From positions 11,811,343 through 11,875,342 of the forward strand of contig CM042090.1 in assembly GCA_023512835.1 (NCBI GenBank): a DNA stretch of 64,000 nt, read 5' to 3'. The position numbers were made by a program, and so were the translations under genes. The notes beneath the pieces were generated by a model. It was not told the origin of the DNA. It searched no databases and saw nothing but the letters and a program-made list of their open reading frames with translations. Origin of the DNA: Taxillus chinensis. Lineage: Eukaryota > Streptophyta > Magnoliopsida > Santalales > Loranthaceae. Below are positions 1 through 11,720 of this stretch, piece after piece. Numbering within the stretch: the first letter of the stretch is position 1; each line of letters opens with the position of its first letter.

Positions 1-716
1 ATTATTTTAAAGTGTTTAAGATAAATATGTTACTAACTCATTAGTGATAAATAGATTATAAAATTTTAAAAAGTTATCTAACTTAGTTATAAAATGATTT
101 GGGAAGTTTTTTATGCTTTTACACTATTACTTAGACTTAGACAATATTAATCGTAATTTAAAATAATATTTTTTTAATATAAATTATATGATTTATATTT
201 AGGCTCTTCCTAATTGAGCTTTCTGATCCTCCTACATCCAATAACTAAAAAATTAATACACTCTACGTTATAAACAATACATGATGAATAAATAGACATG
301 ACAAAGATTTAAATCGGTTCAATTCGAAAATAATCGTATTACGAAATTCGAAGTTCTATTCTATGCATTAAACATCTGCTAAAAGAAATAATAACTGGCT
401 AGAAATCAAATCCCATTAATGTATTAAAAAAATATAATAATCTACTGAAAATCAATATTTAGAGGTGAAAGAGTGCATTTTTTTAAATCGAGAGCGGCAA
501 TCTCCTATTTAAATGGACGTTGTAGCTCTCGTTAATACTCATAAATCAAAAAAATGGGCCCAAAATGGTCGATGTACGCAAATTAAAGATATGACTGCTT
601 TAAAATTCCGTCTAAATTACAATCCATCGGTAGATAGCTACACTCCACGAACTCAAAAATCCGTAAGTAAAAGATGATTTAATTGTTTGATGGTTTGGCC
701 TCGAGAAATAGTAGCT
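1..716. other. AT-rich intergenic DNA
   Basis: No credible coding region, RNA gene or transposon end was seen. The sequence is AT-rich with short A and T runs. Confidence 0.6.
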
Positions 717-1000
717 TTTTTCAAATCGAAGTCCATATTTCTCAAACCAAATACCTATTTTCCCGAATCGAAATCTTTATTTTTCGAATCAAAATCTTTA
801 TTTCTCGAATTGAAGCTTTATTTTTTGAACCAAAGTTCCTATTTTTCAAATCAAAGTCTTATTTTCCGAACCGGCCTATTTCTCAAATCAAAGTCTCTAT
901 TTTTCAAACCGAAGTCTAATTTTTTCGAACCCAAATTTTTCTTTTCTAATTAAATTTTTTATTTTTTGAATCAAAATTCTTATATTTTGTCGAATCTAAG
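717..1000 (+). repeat. 21-bp minisatellite, about 13 degenerate units
   Basis: The unit is close to TTTTTCGAATCAAAGTCTTTA and is repeated imperfectly about 13 times. Because 21 is a multiple of three, the array stays open over nearly 90 codons in one frame and nearly 80 in another. One frame reads as a seven-residue repeat around ESKSLFF. No promoter, homology or codon signature supports a real protein, so I treat it as a tandem repeat with incidental open frames. Confidence 0.85.
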
Positions 1001-2155
1001 AAAATATGTATCTTTTACAAATACAATAATCCTAAAGTAAGAAGTTAAACTGAAATTTATTAAAGCAATTTAACACGCTCAAACACATCACCTAGATTAT
1101 AAATTTAATAGACAATTCCGATTCAATACGAGTGCCCAATCTAAAGGGCCGTATGCTTCCTAACCTTTCGTTCTGAAAACGTGGGCGCACGAAAGGTGGA
1201 CAAAGCGAACAAGACCACGTGGGCCCCACAGAGCCTCCGATATGACATGTGCACACGAAAAAGTCTATGTGTCGTACCGTCCCAAACTGTGCGATGTTGG
1301 ACTAATCAGTTCCGTGGGCGCCACATGGCGTTGACCGTACGGTCCTCATAAAATTTTAAAAAAAAATAAAATTAGTTAGGGGCTAGCTTGACTCGATTCC
1401 ACAGGTCTCATGCGTGATATGTCCGATCTCCGATGCAAATGTCAGCAAGTTTCAAATCTAAGCAACTTCACAATTTGGAATTGGACCGTAGCTACCAGCA
1501 GCATGCATGGCAGCATTCTATGCCACACCCACCAAGCCCGCATCATAGACCACTTCATTCCCAAACGCCAAGTTCGTCCAAGCGTGACCTACCCAGCTTA
1601 AAGTCCTATACCATGCCCACGCCACGTTTATGCAGAGGCGTACGTGCAAACCGTGACGCGTGCTAGTGTCAACATTTTGGTATTTAAATGCATTATCTTT
1701 TACTGTGATTACATATACGCGAATAATTAATTAGTGTTCTTATAAATAGGAACATCACTGGCCGTAATTAGCACCCAGTTTTGATATCAATTCCCACGTA
1801 CGTACTCATCGTCTCCAATTATATACAAATTAATTAACACTAGCTATAAAAAAGGATTTTATCCAACTGTAATCCACCTGTTGTCATTTACGTTGGATAA
1901 ATGTCATCATTATCTTGTGATATGCTAGGTAGTGACTATTTACTATATATCTTGAAGTTGAGATGAAAATATTGTCACCTACGAAATTTACTAAATGAAA
2001 CTTCTTCACAACCCGGTGGCAACTTGTTAGGAGATATTTTAGTCGACAATTAGTTGTTTGGTGGGTTTGGAAGTAATAGGTGTGTTGTTAACTGTCTAGT
2101 TAGAATCTTAGTTGGGTGGATTCTTTTGTGAAATTAATTTCAAGATATGCTTGTT
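1001..2155. other. Intergenic DNA with a promoter-like stretch but no gene
   Basis: The part from about 1160 to 1680 is richer in GC and contains a G-box (CCACGTGG within the block at about 1214-1222). A TATA-like TATAAATAG follows near 1741. No start codon with a sustained reading frame follows, and the small open frames at 1410-1666 look like chance. It may be a promoter left behind by a lost gene. Confidence 0.3.
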
Positions 2156-2160
2156 GATAC

Positions 2161-2966
2161 TGTTGGCATTAAATAATAATTTAGTCAATATTATTATGTT
2201 TAAATGTGATCCATTCATTGGAGCCGTTTCATGAGGTGGTAATTGTAATTGATTAATAATTACATACTAATTCATTTGGGCAATTAAATCCATGAATAAG
2301 AAACGGTTAATTCTTCTCCCCTTTTTCGTAACCTCCCACACTATTATTATAACACATTTATTTTGATCCATGATGGCTGGAACAAATATTCAAGGAAAAA
2401 TGTGTTTCTTGTGTGTCTGATACGTGGGTTTACCAAGCCTGCTCTCTAGAGAAATTACACCATCTAATATTGAGAGAAAGGTTTGGAAACTAGCTATTGG
2501 AATTATAGAATCAACAAGAAGGAAAGGCATTTGATTTCATTGAATCAATCAAAGCCACTGGAAAAAGCAAAGTCAATCATTCTACAGAGATTGGAGGTGG
2601 TCATTTCAAATTTGAGACAACCAATTTGAATGACCAGAATGTTGATATGAAGAAATTAGGCGTGGTCAACTGAAATGGTCAATTCAAATTTCAAATGACT
2701 AATTCAAATGACCAAAGGTTCCAATGCGGATTCTTGAAATTGTGAAGGTAGTCAATTGAAATTTCAAACGACCAATTCAATTGACCAGAGTACAATCTCT
2801 AATCAAATACTAAAGGCAATGGCTGGAGGTATTTATATCGTTTCTGTCTTATTGCTTCCGCTTTCATATATATGTTCATGTGGTTTAAGAACATAATCGA
2901 GATGTGTATATATATATTCCATATGTATATTCTGATTTACATTGGAGATGATTTATTTTCTCCACA
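2161..2966 (+). mobile_element. Solo LTR (806 bp) with 5-bp target duplication
   Basis: The element begins TGTTGGCATT, ends CTCCACA, and is flanked on both sides by GATAC (2156-2160 and 2967-2971). TG...CA ends with a 5-bp target-site duplication are the hallmark of an LTR retrotransposon. There is no primer-binding site, polypurine tract or coding region beside it, so recombination between two LTRs has removed the body. The family cannot be named; the TGTTGG start is common in plant Copia LTRs. Confidence 0.8.
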
Positions 2967-2971
2967 GATAC

Positions 2972-4731
2972 GAGTGTTTTAATTATTATTGAATTTTGAT
3001 TTGAGTTTAAAGTTGTCATTAGGGATGATTTTTAGTAACTTGTATTTTTATTAAAAAAAGTACAAAAGTACAAAAGTAAATAAAATAAAAATAAATTTTT
3101 TAGAGTCAATATAATGTGCTACATACTGAGATCCAGAGTGCAAGTCTTCCAGTTAAAAAGAGTTTGTTTAAGAAAAAAAAGACCATATATATTCTTTAGC
3201 TCAACAATGATGTTTTGACTTTGGATGACACACCACCATTAGTACTTACATAAGATAGTTTCTTTGGAGTGTAACACACCAATTATCTTAGTTAACATAT
3301 CAAAAACTCTTATTAGTGTCATCAAACCAAGAAAAAAGCTTATATACACCAAAATCTGGCTAGAAGAAATTATTCAGATGTAAAACAATCATAAATATAT
3401 AGAATATATATACAGTAAATAACCTATAAAATTAATTTAAAGTCATAAAATACTAATGATAAACTAAAGATTTAAAGATTCGAATAGACACTCAAGCAAA
3501 TCGATGCTCACGACATTAAAGATTAAACTGTAACAATTCAATCTTTCAAGTAAATTCTATATATAAGGCTGAAAATTTTAAAATTTATAATCACCAAGAT
3601 CACTATAGATTATATAGTGTAAATTGAAAGCGCAAGCAAAACGTGAGCAAAGTCGAGAATAAGAAAAAGTAATACATCATCTCCCACGCATCTTAAGCAT
3701 ACACTTGGATTAGCTTTGTTCTCTATGTTTAACGTGGTCTTTCTTTTCACCCTGTGAATGCTCATAGAAGACATCAATTTACATTTTTAGTGTACATCAA
3801 TTCACCTTAATTGGTGTATCCCTATTTTAGGTAACCAAACATTTATTTCTTTCCTACATTCTTCTTTTTTAGATTTTGAAGCCTTCTCCCTATAGTCTTT
3901 CCTTTCTGGGCTCCAACTTCTCTCAAACATTTGATTATTGAACCAAATTATATTATTCCTCGAGTACATGTTCCTCTTGGTCCAATCTTCATAATAATCA
4001 TACCAACACTCAAAATAATAATAGTCTACTTTTCTGCAAAATAAGAGAACACTAGTCATCCCTTGTAATCAACCCGCTTTGATCAAACAAACCCTAAGTC
4101 CATTTGCCTATCTTCTCATATGTAAAAAAAAAAACTTTCATATGGGGCTTGAATGTGGCATTTTATAACTTTCATGGCTAGTTAATTCCAGTAACTTGCT
4201 TCAATTGTAAGCGAGTGGATTCACCCGGTAATAACAGTTTATTTCTATATTTGGAATGAAGACAACAAATCTTTAATATCATGATTGGTAATAAGAGTTA
4301 GGTGTACTGGGAAAATAGCAAGCTCCGGTGCAATGCATCTCCACATTGGAACCTCGTCTTCCAGTTCCACGGCTTGTTGGCATAACATTCCGGTGTTTTT
4401 AATGATTTTAACCTACCCGCGGCTATGATTAGAGAGCCTATGGTGTGTGCCCGTGATTTTCTCTTATTTTCCTTCTATTTTGGTTCTCTGCCACGCAGAT
4501 AGAACGCAAGTTGTAGCACCAAGTCGCTAGCCTTGTTGGACTGTCGGAGTTCATTCTTACACATTTAATTAATTACTTGTCTCACACATGTGTCATTCGA
4601 GTTCTTCGACTTCTGCATGTATGCATGACTAGGCCTAGGTAGTACTGGGTCGTTCTGTCTGACTTTCTGGTTTCTCCTACAGACTTTTGGAGCCCCATTT
4701 TCCTGTCGCACACGTGCATGCGATGGAACTA

Positions 4732-4786
<55 letters not shown>

Positions 4787-5446
4787 ACTTATATATTATT
4801 CCGTCCCCTAGTACTCCCTATAGCTCCCTCCCTAAAGCCGATCGAGCTATTTTCTTCTTCTTCGTCTTCTGTTTTTTTCCCCCCTGAAAGTGTTCAAATG
4901 TATGCAGAGGAGAGCATAGGTATTATATTTATATGCAGTCGCGCGAATTGTCATGGCATTGCAATAACAAACAAGTTTTTTCCTTTTATTTTAATAGTAA
5001 TATACCATTATGTGCTCTAAAACCTTGCCCTGGGGGGTTTGTGTAACCTTCTCTTCATTCAATTCGCCCTATTATTTTCTGCTTCCATTTTAATCCTACT
5101 AGCTCGCTGGTATTTTGAACAGTAGCGATTTGATTTGATCCCATCCCACAATATATCGAAGCTATTATCTAATGATCCGCATAATTGCGCTTTTTTTCCA
5201 TATATATTGGCTTTTAATTTTTTTCCATGGAGTAAATTTAGAAATTATATCTGCTGATGACATGATACATACTGGCCTAAATGCTTTCACAAATATTCCT
5301 ACTATCGGTATTAATATTATATTTCTTTTCCAAGGGTTTACAATTGTTAAAAAATAATTTACAATGAGTAATTTATGAGAAGTTATGATAATATGAAAAA
5401 TGAAGTGCAACTGACTAGCGATACTGTAATAGTATGACTTATATGA
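2972..5446. other. Intergenic DNA, possible gag relic at 3802-4059
   Basis: Mostly AT-rich and non-coding. On the minus strand at 3802-4059 an 85-codon open frame has a spacing of Tyr, Cys and Trp residues reminiscent of a decayed CCHC zinc knuckle followed by a charged tail, as in Copia gag, but the match is weak. No gene was identified. Confidence 0.3.
4735..4785. repeat. (TA)n microsatellite
   Basis: About 25 uninterrupted TA units. Confidence 0.95.
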
Positions 5447-5725
5447 CACTACAAACAAAGCGGTCTATCCTGACGGAATTTGTCCGTTGGTCTAGATCAC
5501 TTTCCGTCCGTATAGATATCAGAGGCTATTCGACTGAAGGCCGTTCAATGGTAGAAATCTCATCACTATAGGGTCTATTCGATGCCATATCCGTCCGTAT
5601 AGACATTGAATCTATACTCACGGATGATTTGTCCGTTGGTGTATGGCTACCCTTAAGATACGAGATATTTATTCGGTCCGTATAGATATGATATCTTCTC
5701 CGATGGACACTTTGTCGATTGTTAT
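5447..5725 (+). mobile_element. Terminus of a CACTA (En/Spm) transposon
   Basis: The block starts with CACTACAAACAAAG, the typical CACTA terminal motif. Subterminal repeats follow: TTTGTCCGTTGGT occurs twice (about 5479 and 5629) and GTCCGTATAGAYAT three times (about 5507, 5593 and 5670). The opposite end and any transposase are absent, so this is a truncated end or a solo terminus. Confidence 0.65.
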
Positions 5726-6702
5726 ATATATATATAAAAATCTTATATGTGTCATATTAATTTAGTTTGATAATGTTGTGCTTTAGTTGCTAAGGGATAA
5801 TAAAAAATAAGCAGTAAGTATTTAATAAAATATAACTTTAAAAGTGTTATAAAATTTAAAAGCAATTAATAATTATTTGATAAATTTAGAACAAAAAGTA
5901 TTTTATAAAAATATAAAACATATAAATATCATTTATGTTTTATTAAAATTAAAAAAAAATCATTAATCTTTTCTTTTCCGTCAATTTTCTCCCCCCAGTC
6001 AGAAACAACCCCCCCCCCCCCCCCTTAGGCCAAGGAACTTTTAAAAGTAATTTCTGAATTGATTCTATTTTTTTATTAAAAAAAGTAAAAAAATTTTATA
6101 AATATTTTCTTAAATTTATCAAACATGTTTTAATGATTTTTCTGAAGTAGAACCATTTATATTTGTCAAACTGGCACATTATTATAGTTAACTCATCGAC
6201 TATACAACATATTAAAATTCAAAAAATAATAATATATTAATAAAACTATTAAAAAATAGTATATGTTTAATTAAATAAATAATTTTTATAAATTACAATT
6301 GATAGAAAATAGTGCCAATACAACTTAAACATTTTGTTTTAGATTAAATATTGTGTCTATCCGTAGTAGGCTGGTAGCTAGATATATAATGAGTAACAAT
6401 GTCACCGACACTTTCAGTGGACTTCAATTTCTTGGGCTTACTTGAAAGTTAGAAATTGTTAAGATTTAATTGTTTAGGATCTTTATTTGGTTACCAAGTC
6501 CAGATAACGTTTAAAAATATATGCTTAACAAAAAACTAATCATATGTTCCTATGAGTATTAACAGACTGTGCTTCCAACCATTTGGTGTGTTTGTATATA
6601 TATATATATATATAATAATGCTAACTTAAAAAGTTAAATAATTATTTTAAAATAAATAAAATTAATATTAATCATTAGATTTAATTTAATTTAATATAAT
6701 GA
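5726..6702. other. AT-rich intergenic DNA
   Basis: Contains a C homopolymer near 6008-6025 and a short TA run near 6595-6615. No gene or transposon end was recognised. Confidence 0.5.
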
Positions 6703-7053
6703 TTCAAAATAATTATATTTAATTAATTTTTAAAATACCATTGTAAATACAAACTCTATCCTACGTAAATGTGCCACATCTCTACTTCGTCCAAATCAAC
6801 ACGCCTTTCACCAACGTCTTCATCCTGAATAACACAGGCCCTACTACGCACACAAACGTCCTCACATCCCTGCCTTGTCCAGAGCAACACAAACCATCGG
6901 TTTCCATCATACACTTGTCCGAGAAAAGGAAATCGAGAGTTTGTGAGTCGTTAGCATCTCCTCTCCTCCATCAATTGGATTGAATTGGCCATGAACTTGT
7001 AAGCAAATATTACAATGGTACTTTAAAAACTAATTAATTATAATTATTTTGAA
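6703..7053. mobile_element. Foldback MITE with about 45-bp terminal inverted repeats
   Basis: The left arm (about 6703-6747) starts TTCAAAATAATTATA and the reverse complement of the right arm (about 7010-7053) starts the same way. The two match over roughly 45 bp with a few mismatches, through the shared ACCATTGTAA. They enclose a much GC-richer core (about 6760-6985). The outer limits may lie slightly further out, and no target duplication was confirmed. A 70-codon open frame in the core has no recognisable homology. Confidence 0.65.
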
Positions 7054-7943
7054 CTATTATATAAGTACGGTTGAACCAGATTACTTTTAAACGGTCAGAA
7101 TTTTCTGGCCCAGCTCATCCTGCTTAGGGCCTGACCCGCAAACTATGCTTTTATTTTAATAATAATAATTATTATTATTATTACTACTATATATTCTAAT
7201 TACATAAATATATTTAATAAGTTGGTGTTTTAGATGAAGTCATGAATTCAAGTTGTCCTATTTCATTTTGGAGTTTTAACCTATGGGTTAATTCAATGGC
7301 TTGTCGGGGCGCTGGGATGGTTAATTCAATGGCTTTCTTACCCTAGAACATGCATGTCAAGGTAAATGGTTCACAACAAGTCCTTGTGTCTACTTAAAAT
7401 ATAAGATGTTATTTGAAACTTGTGTGATGATTTTGTTTTGGCCTGATAAATATTTAAGAAGTTGGGAACATATCTCATCGCAACAATTATTGTACTTTTT
7501 ACTGGAGACGAACTTGTAGAATCAACAACTAGGCAACTAAGTCACGGCCAAGTATTCACTATATTATATTAACGGTTCTTTATGTTACATTCTTGTATCA
7601 TGTATTCTCTTTTTCTCTTTGCTTTGTTTTGTAGCAAAAGTGTAACGCAAAACAAAAAAAGATACAAGCTTGTAGTGTACCTACAGTAAAATTTTTGATG
7701 GAATTTGATTGAAATATATATTTTGGAATTTCCAACAAGAAAACACCGAGAAGATGTACTGGTGTAGTGTTTGTTTTTCTATTAATTCTTTCATAAAATA
7801 ATTGCATAAATTTGATATTCCAAAATTTGAATTTCTCCGGACCATAATAAACAAAACAATTATAGTTCTCAAGTTTCAAGTAACTAATATAAAACCATTA
7901 TAATAATATGTTTACGTAGAGAGAGTATCTCCAAATAACTAAT
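7054..7943. other. Intergenic DNA
   Basis: AT-rich sequence without a recognisable gene. Short open frames on the minus strand at 7598-7879 look like chance. Confidence 0.5.
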
Positions 7944-7946
7944 TAA

Positions 7947-9113
7947 GAGCCCTAGCCTCAATAAATTTTAATTATAATTTAGCTAGAAAATTAGATTTTA
8001 TATATTATAACTATTCTCATTTTACATCAAAAAAAATATACTCAATAAAATTTAGCTATTTTTATTAAAATATTAATTTATCATTTAAAAACAGATGCCT
8101 GCTCCAACTTCTCTGCTAAGCTTCACAACCCATTAATTTAGAGTTACAAATTAGAGCAGCAGCAGGAAACACATCTTCAACTGCTTGTACAAATAGCATC
8201 AATTCCAGAGACAAATTTTAATAGCATATACCTCGTTTTACCAGAACCACCGGGACCACCAATGCCAACAGTCACTAGAGTCTTCTTCTCGCGAAGTTCT
8301 TGAATGGATTTGACTAACAAATAGTACCCATGATCGAAGGACTGCAACATTTCAACCCCGCCATATTTCTCTCTAAATATAGGAACCAGGATTCAGAGTG
8401 AAAAAAAATGCAAATGAACGGCTAAAGTCACCGTAATCAACTTAATCGCGTCACATTGTTAATATAAACTTTAAAATGGCTTCATTTCATCCCAATTTGA
8501 AGGTTAATTGCCAATTTTTTCGACAATTAAACATAATTCTACTGAAAAATGAAGTTGCAATCGATAACTAAAAAACCAAACAATTGCGCGTTTGAACATA
8601 AATACATAAATGAAGTTACATGCACGATTGATGGATGACAAACGAAAAACAAGAATTGCTATAGAAATTGAAACCCTGGGGAGTGAAGGAGGGGAGGAGG
8701 GAGCGTGGACACAATACCACATGGAGAGGGAAGGATTGGAGAATGGAGGAATACGAAGTGGAGGACGTGCAGGGTTGCTGGAAATAATCGCAGCCGCCTT
8801 CCTGGAAGACTCGCTGCACCACTTCATCGTTCATTGTTATCATCGTCATCTCCAAAGCCCTCTGCGCATCCGTGTGAGTCTCTCTCTCGCAACTACTCCT
8901 TCGCCTTGCGGTTTATACTTTGCCCACAGCGCCAGGTAGAGGCCTCTCCTTTATTTTACTCATAAATAATATTTGGCGTGGGAGACGGGACTCACAGATG
9001 TAGTAAGTGAAATAACATCTCGCTAAAATGTTGTAGTGTTATTGATTCCAGTGTGGAGGGTTTTTATATTTTTTAGTTAAAATTTAGCGAAGTTGAGGCC
9101 AGTATTATTGCTC
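7947..9113. mobile_element. Gene-capturing MITE (Pack-type, PIF/Harbinger-like)
   Basis: The element is 1,167 bp long, begins GAGC, ends GCTC, and is flanked by TAA on both sides (7944-7946 and 9114-9116). The ends form an imperfect terminal inverted repeat: both arms carry GCCTCAA followed by TAAATTTTAA when read inward. Three-base TWA duplications and these ends fit PIF/Harbinger-type MITEs. There is no transposase. The interior holds two spliceable exons of a kinase gene on the minus strand (8232-8834), so a gene fragment has been captured. The same class of ends occurs at 10304-10821 and at 63936. Confidence 0.75.
8232..8834 (-). pseudogene. Captured 5' exons of a phosphoribulokinase/uridine kinase-family gene
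   Basis: Exon 1 is 8718-8834 (39 codons, starting MNDEVVQRVFQEGG) and exon 2 is 8232-8341. They join in phase through a GT-AG intron to give the sequence around SFDHGYYLLVKSIQELREKK, and then a Walker A motif, GGPGGSGKT. This matches my recollection of the N-terminus of plant proteins that pair a uridine-kinase-like P-loop domain with a CYTH (triphosphate tunnel) domain, probably the TTM1/TTM2 type. Exon 2 stops at an intact splice donor just after the Walker A Thr. No further kinase or CYTH exon was found in the 8 kb downstream. About 75 residues of a much larger protein survive inside a MITE, so it cannot encode a working enzyme. The identification rests on memory of the family. Confidence 0.8.
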
Positions 9114-9116
9114 TAA

Positions 9117-10300
9117 GCAGATGAATCAAGTGTATTGTGTCTTCCAAGGTATTATTTACTCAAAAAAAAATATTTACAAATTACAACTAAAACTAAATAA
9201 TGAGTCCAATAATGGAGGTATTTCAAAACAGTTTTGAGGATACAAGATAATAATAAATAATTAAAATATAATAAATAGGTAAAATATTTATCAAAAATTG
9301 ACAGTTTTTTTTTTGGAATAAAATCAATATAAAAAACCTGTATAATTACATAAATCACAAGTTAGACAACATCTAAATTATAGCCTTGTACTTGATTTAT
9401 ATTTTAGACAAAGAGTGCGAGAGTAGGCATTTCTGTGATCATTATAGCCTTGTACTTGCTATATGTAGAAAGAAGAGTGATAAATCTAGTGTAAAAGGTT
9501 AGTGTCTCAGAAAAATAATTGTGTAAGAAGTTATTGTCTCGGGAAAGTAATTGGGTAAGAGATTAGTGCCTCTACATCATCATTACGATGGATTGTCTTG
9601 ATAGAAGTTGTAGTTATAATTCTATCATCCATATAATAGGTTATATTAATCGAAACACATACATTCTATGCGTCTACCTTCTTGCATTTATAATTTGTTG
9701 TTCTTTGTGATCTAATTAACAAAGTACTTAAGAATTATTAAAACTAGCCAATTCAAAAACTTTTTTTGTTCAATGTAACTTTTTTGGCAAAATTATTAAG
9801 GCAATATTCCTTCATAGATACAATGAGTTTGAAATATTAGATTGTTTATTTTATTCCTTGAGGAAATTAGAATACGATTGATAAAGCTTGCCCAATTAAT
9901 ATAAATTATTAAATTTATAAACCTTAAAATCATAATACTCAATTTAGATTTATAAGGATCAAACTTTAAAGAATAATAATTATTTATATTTTACTAATAC
10001 ATGCATAAATATTTATTAATATGTAATAATATAATATTTATTTTTTTAAAATTAGTTATTAAATTAATATTATTTATTGATACGGATATAGTAACCTGAA
10101 TATTATAAAAGTCATCTAAACTTAATTGTTAAAAATTTAAACAATATATAAACCAATTCATTTTTATTTATCAATTTTTTATTTTCAAATATAGACATTA
10201 TACAAACATAATTTATTATCATAATATACAAACATATAGAAAAAATGACTTGACACGACAACATCTCATTAATTCATGAAACTTGACTAATATGACTTAA
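9117..10300. other. Intergenic DNA with a short 33-bp tandem repeat
   Basis: At about 9491-9577 a 33-bp unit (around GTAAGAGGTTAGTGTCTC) is repeated about 2.6 times. The surrounding sequence has the feel of an old LTR, but no ends were found. The rest is AT-rich. Confidence 0.45.
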
Positions 10301-10303
10301 TTA

Positions 10304-10821
10304 GAGCATCTCTAATCTATAAGCAAAAACAATAGCAATATTTAACTAAATATCAGTTCTAATGCATTAGCTAAACTGTTAGTAAAAGCAAAAAAAAAAA
10401 AAAGCCAAATATGATTTTAGCTTTTGCTTTGGCTATTGATGTCAACTCAACAAATCAAACCAGTTTCCAACTCAGCCCCCGCTCTCTCATCTCATGCTCC
10501 CCCCCTACGTCTCCCCCTCCCTGCTCTCCCCCGTGTCCCATCACTCCACACCCGCTGACGGTGCCCCGTCATACGCCCCCCTCCTCCTCTCTTAACCTAT
10601 CGCCCCCTGGTTTCGGTCCTGGTTGCCCATCTACCATCGCATCAACCATGCTCTATCCATCGTGATTAGGGATTAGAGATTTAGAAATTAAAAAATTGAA
10701 TACAAGGATAGATTGAGAAAAATAATTATTAAACAAAAAAATAAATAATACAACATTTAAGTACTATTAGTTAAAGTATTACTATAGCAAGCTAAATATG
10801 AAATCAAGATTAAATATGCTC
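10304..10821. mobile_element. MITE, PIF/Harbinger-like, TTA target duplication
   Basis: The 518-bp element begins GAGCATCTCTAAT and ends ATATGCTC, with TTA on both sides (10301-10303 and 10822-10824). The terminal repeats are short and imperfect. The core at about 10480-10665 is strongly C-rich, unlike the AT-rich flanks. An 84-codon open frame over this core is low-complexity and not considered a gene. Confidence 0.7.
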
Positions 10822-10824
10822 TTA

Positions 10825-11567
10825 AATTATCGAATCTAATTTTTTTATATTAATTTAATATAAAATCACACAAATCCATAAATTTGTATTTTAATATAAA
10901 ATAAATTTAATAATACATTAAATCATAATTTAAAGTTAAATAAAACAAATTATAAATTTAATAAAAAGGCCAACTTAGAAAATAAATATTATATATGAAA
11001 AAAAACTTCTGAAAGAAACTTCATTGGGTTATCTAATTTTGCTATCTTTTTTTTTACAATGTGAGATAAGAGTACCAAAAATTCAACCAATTCATGCTAG
11101 CAAAATACTCCAACTGGAAGGCTTATCAAGCTCATATTTTTGCCTCATACTAAATGAAAAAATAAATAAGGGGTCTGCACATAAAGTTAATTCACTTATC
11201 ATAGTTTACCCCTGTACCACGTCACATATATTAATATTATCATGGCTTAATTACAGGGCATGACACGTTAGCAATCCCATCCCGACCAAAGTGCTATAAT
11301 CTTGCAAGATTTTTTTTAAATAATAAACATAAAATGACTAGAAACTAAATGATTAAATAAATTCATTATATATTCATCTATTAATCTATTAAGCCATCTG
11401 ATCGATCATGCAGTAGAGGGGGGGGGGGTGTGGGGGTTGGTTGGTTTGGAGAAACCAAACAAATAAAAAAACAAAAACGAGGAAGAACACGCCCCCCAAA
11501 AAACGAAGGAACAAAACAAACACTGGTAATGTTAAATAAACTAACGAAAATTCCTTTCTATGTTGCA
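10825..11567. other. Intergenic DNA and distal 3' flank of the SWIB gene
   Basis: AT-rich sequence, with a G homopolymer near 11418-11428. No gene was recognised. Confidence 0.5.
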
Positions 11568-11720
11568 GCAACTCAGCTCACTGTTCTGCCTTTTCACGAA
11601 TCGAGCCTAGTGTTGGAAGGAGCAACTCAACTGACTGTTCTGTCTACATGAAATGAAGCAAGGTGGTTCGGGACGACAGAGCCAGAGGCAACTCAACTAA
11701 CGGATCTATCTTTAATGAAA
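11568..11720 (-). repeat. Triplicated block around the SWIB stop codon
   Basis: The string GCAACTCA starts at 11568, 11622 and 11688 on the plus strand. On the gene strand each copy reads as a variant of AGTTGAGTTGC, and the copy at 11688 contains the stop codon used by the SWIB gene. The spacing is 54 and 66 bp. Confidence 0.6.

Noticed and set aside
8610..8965. Plus-strand open frames of 86-109 codons
   Set aside because: Antisense to the captured kinase exon, with no homology.
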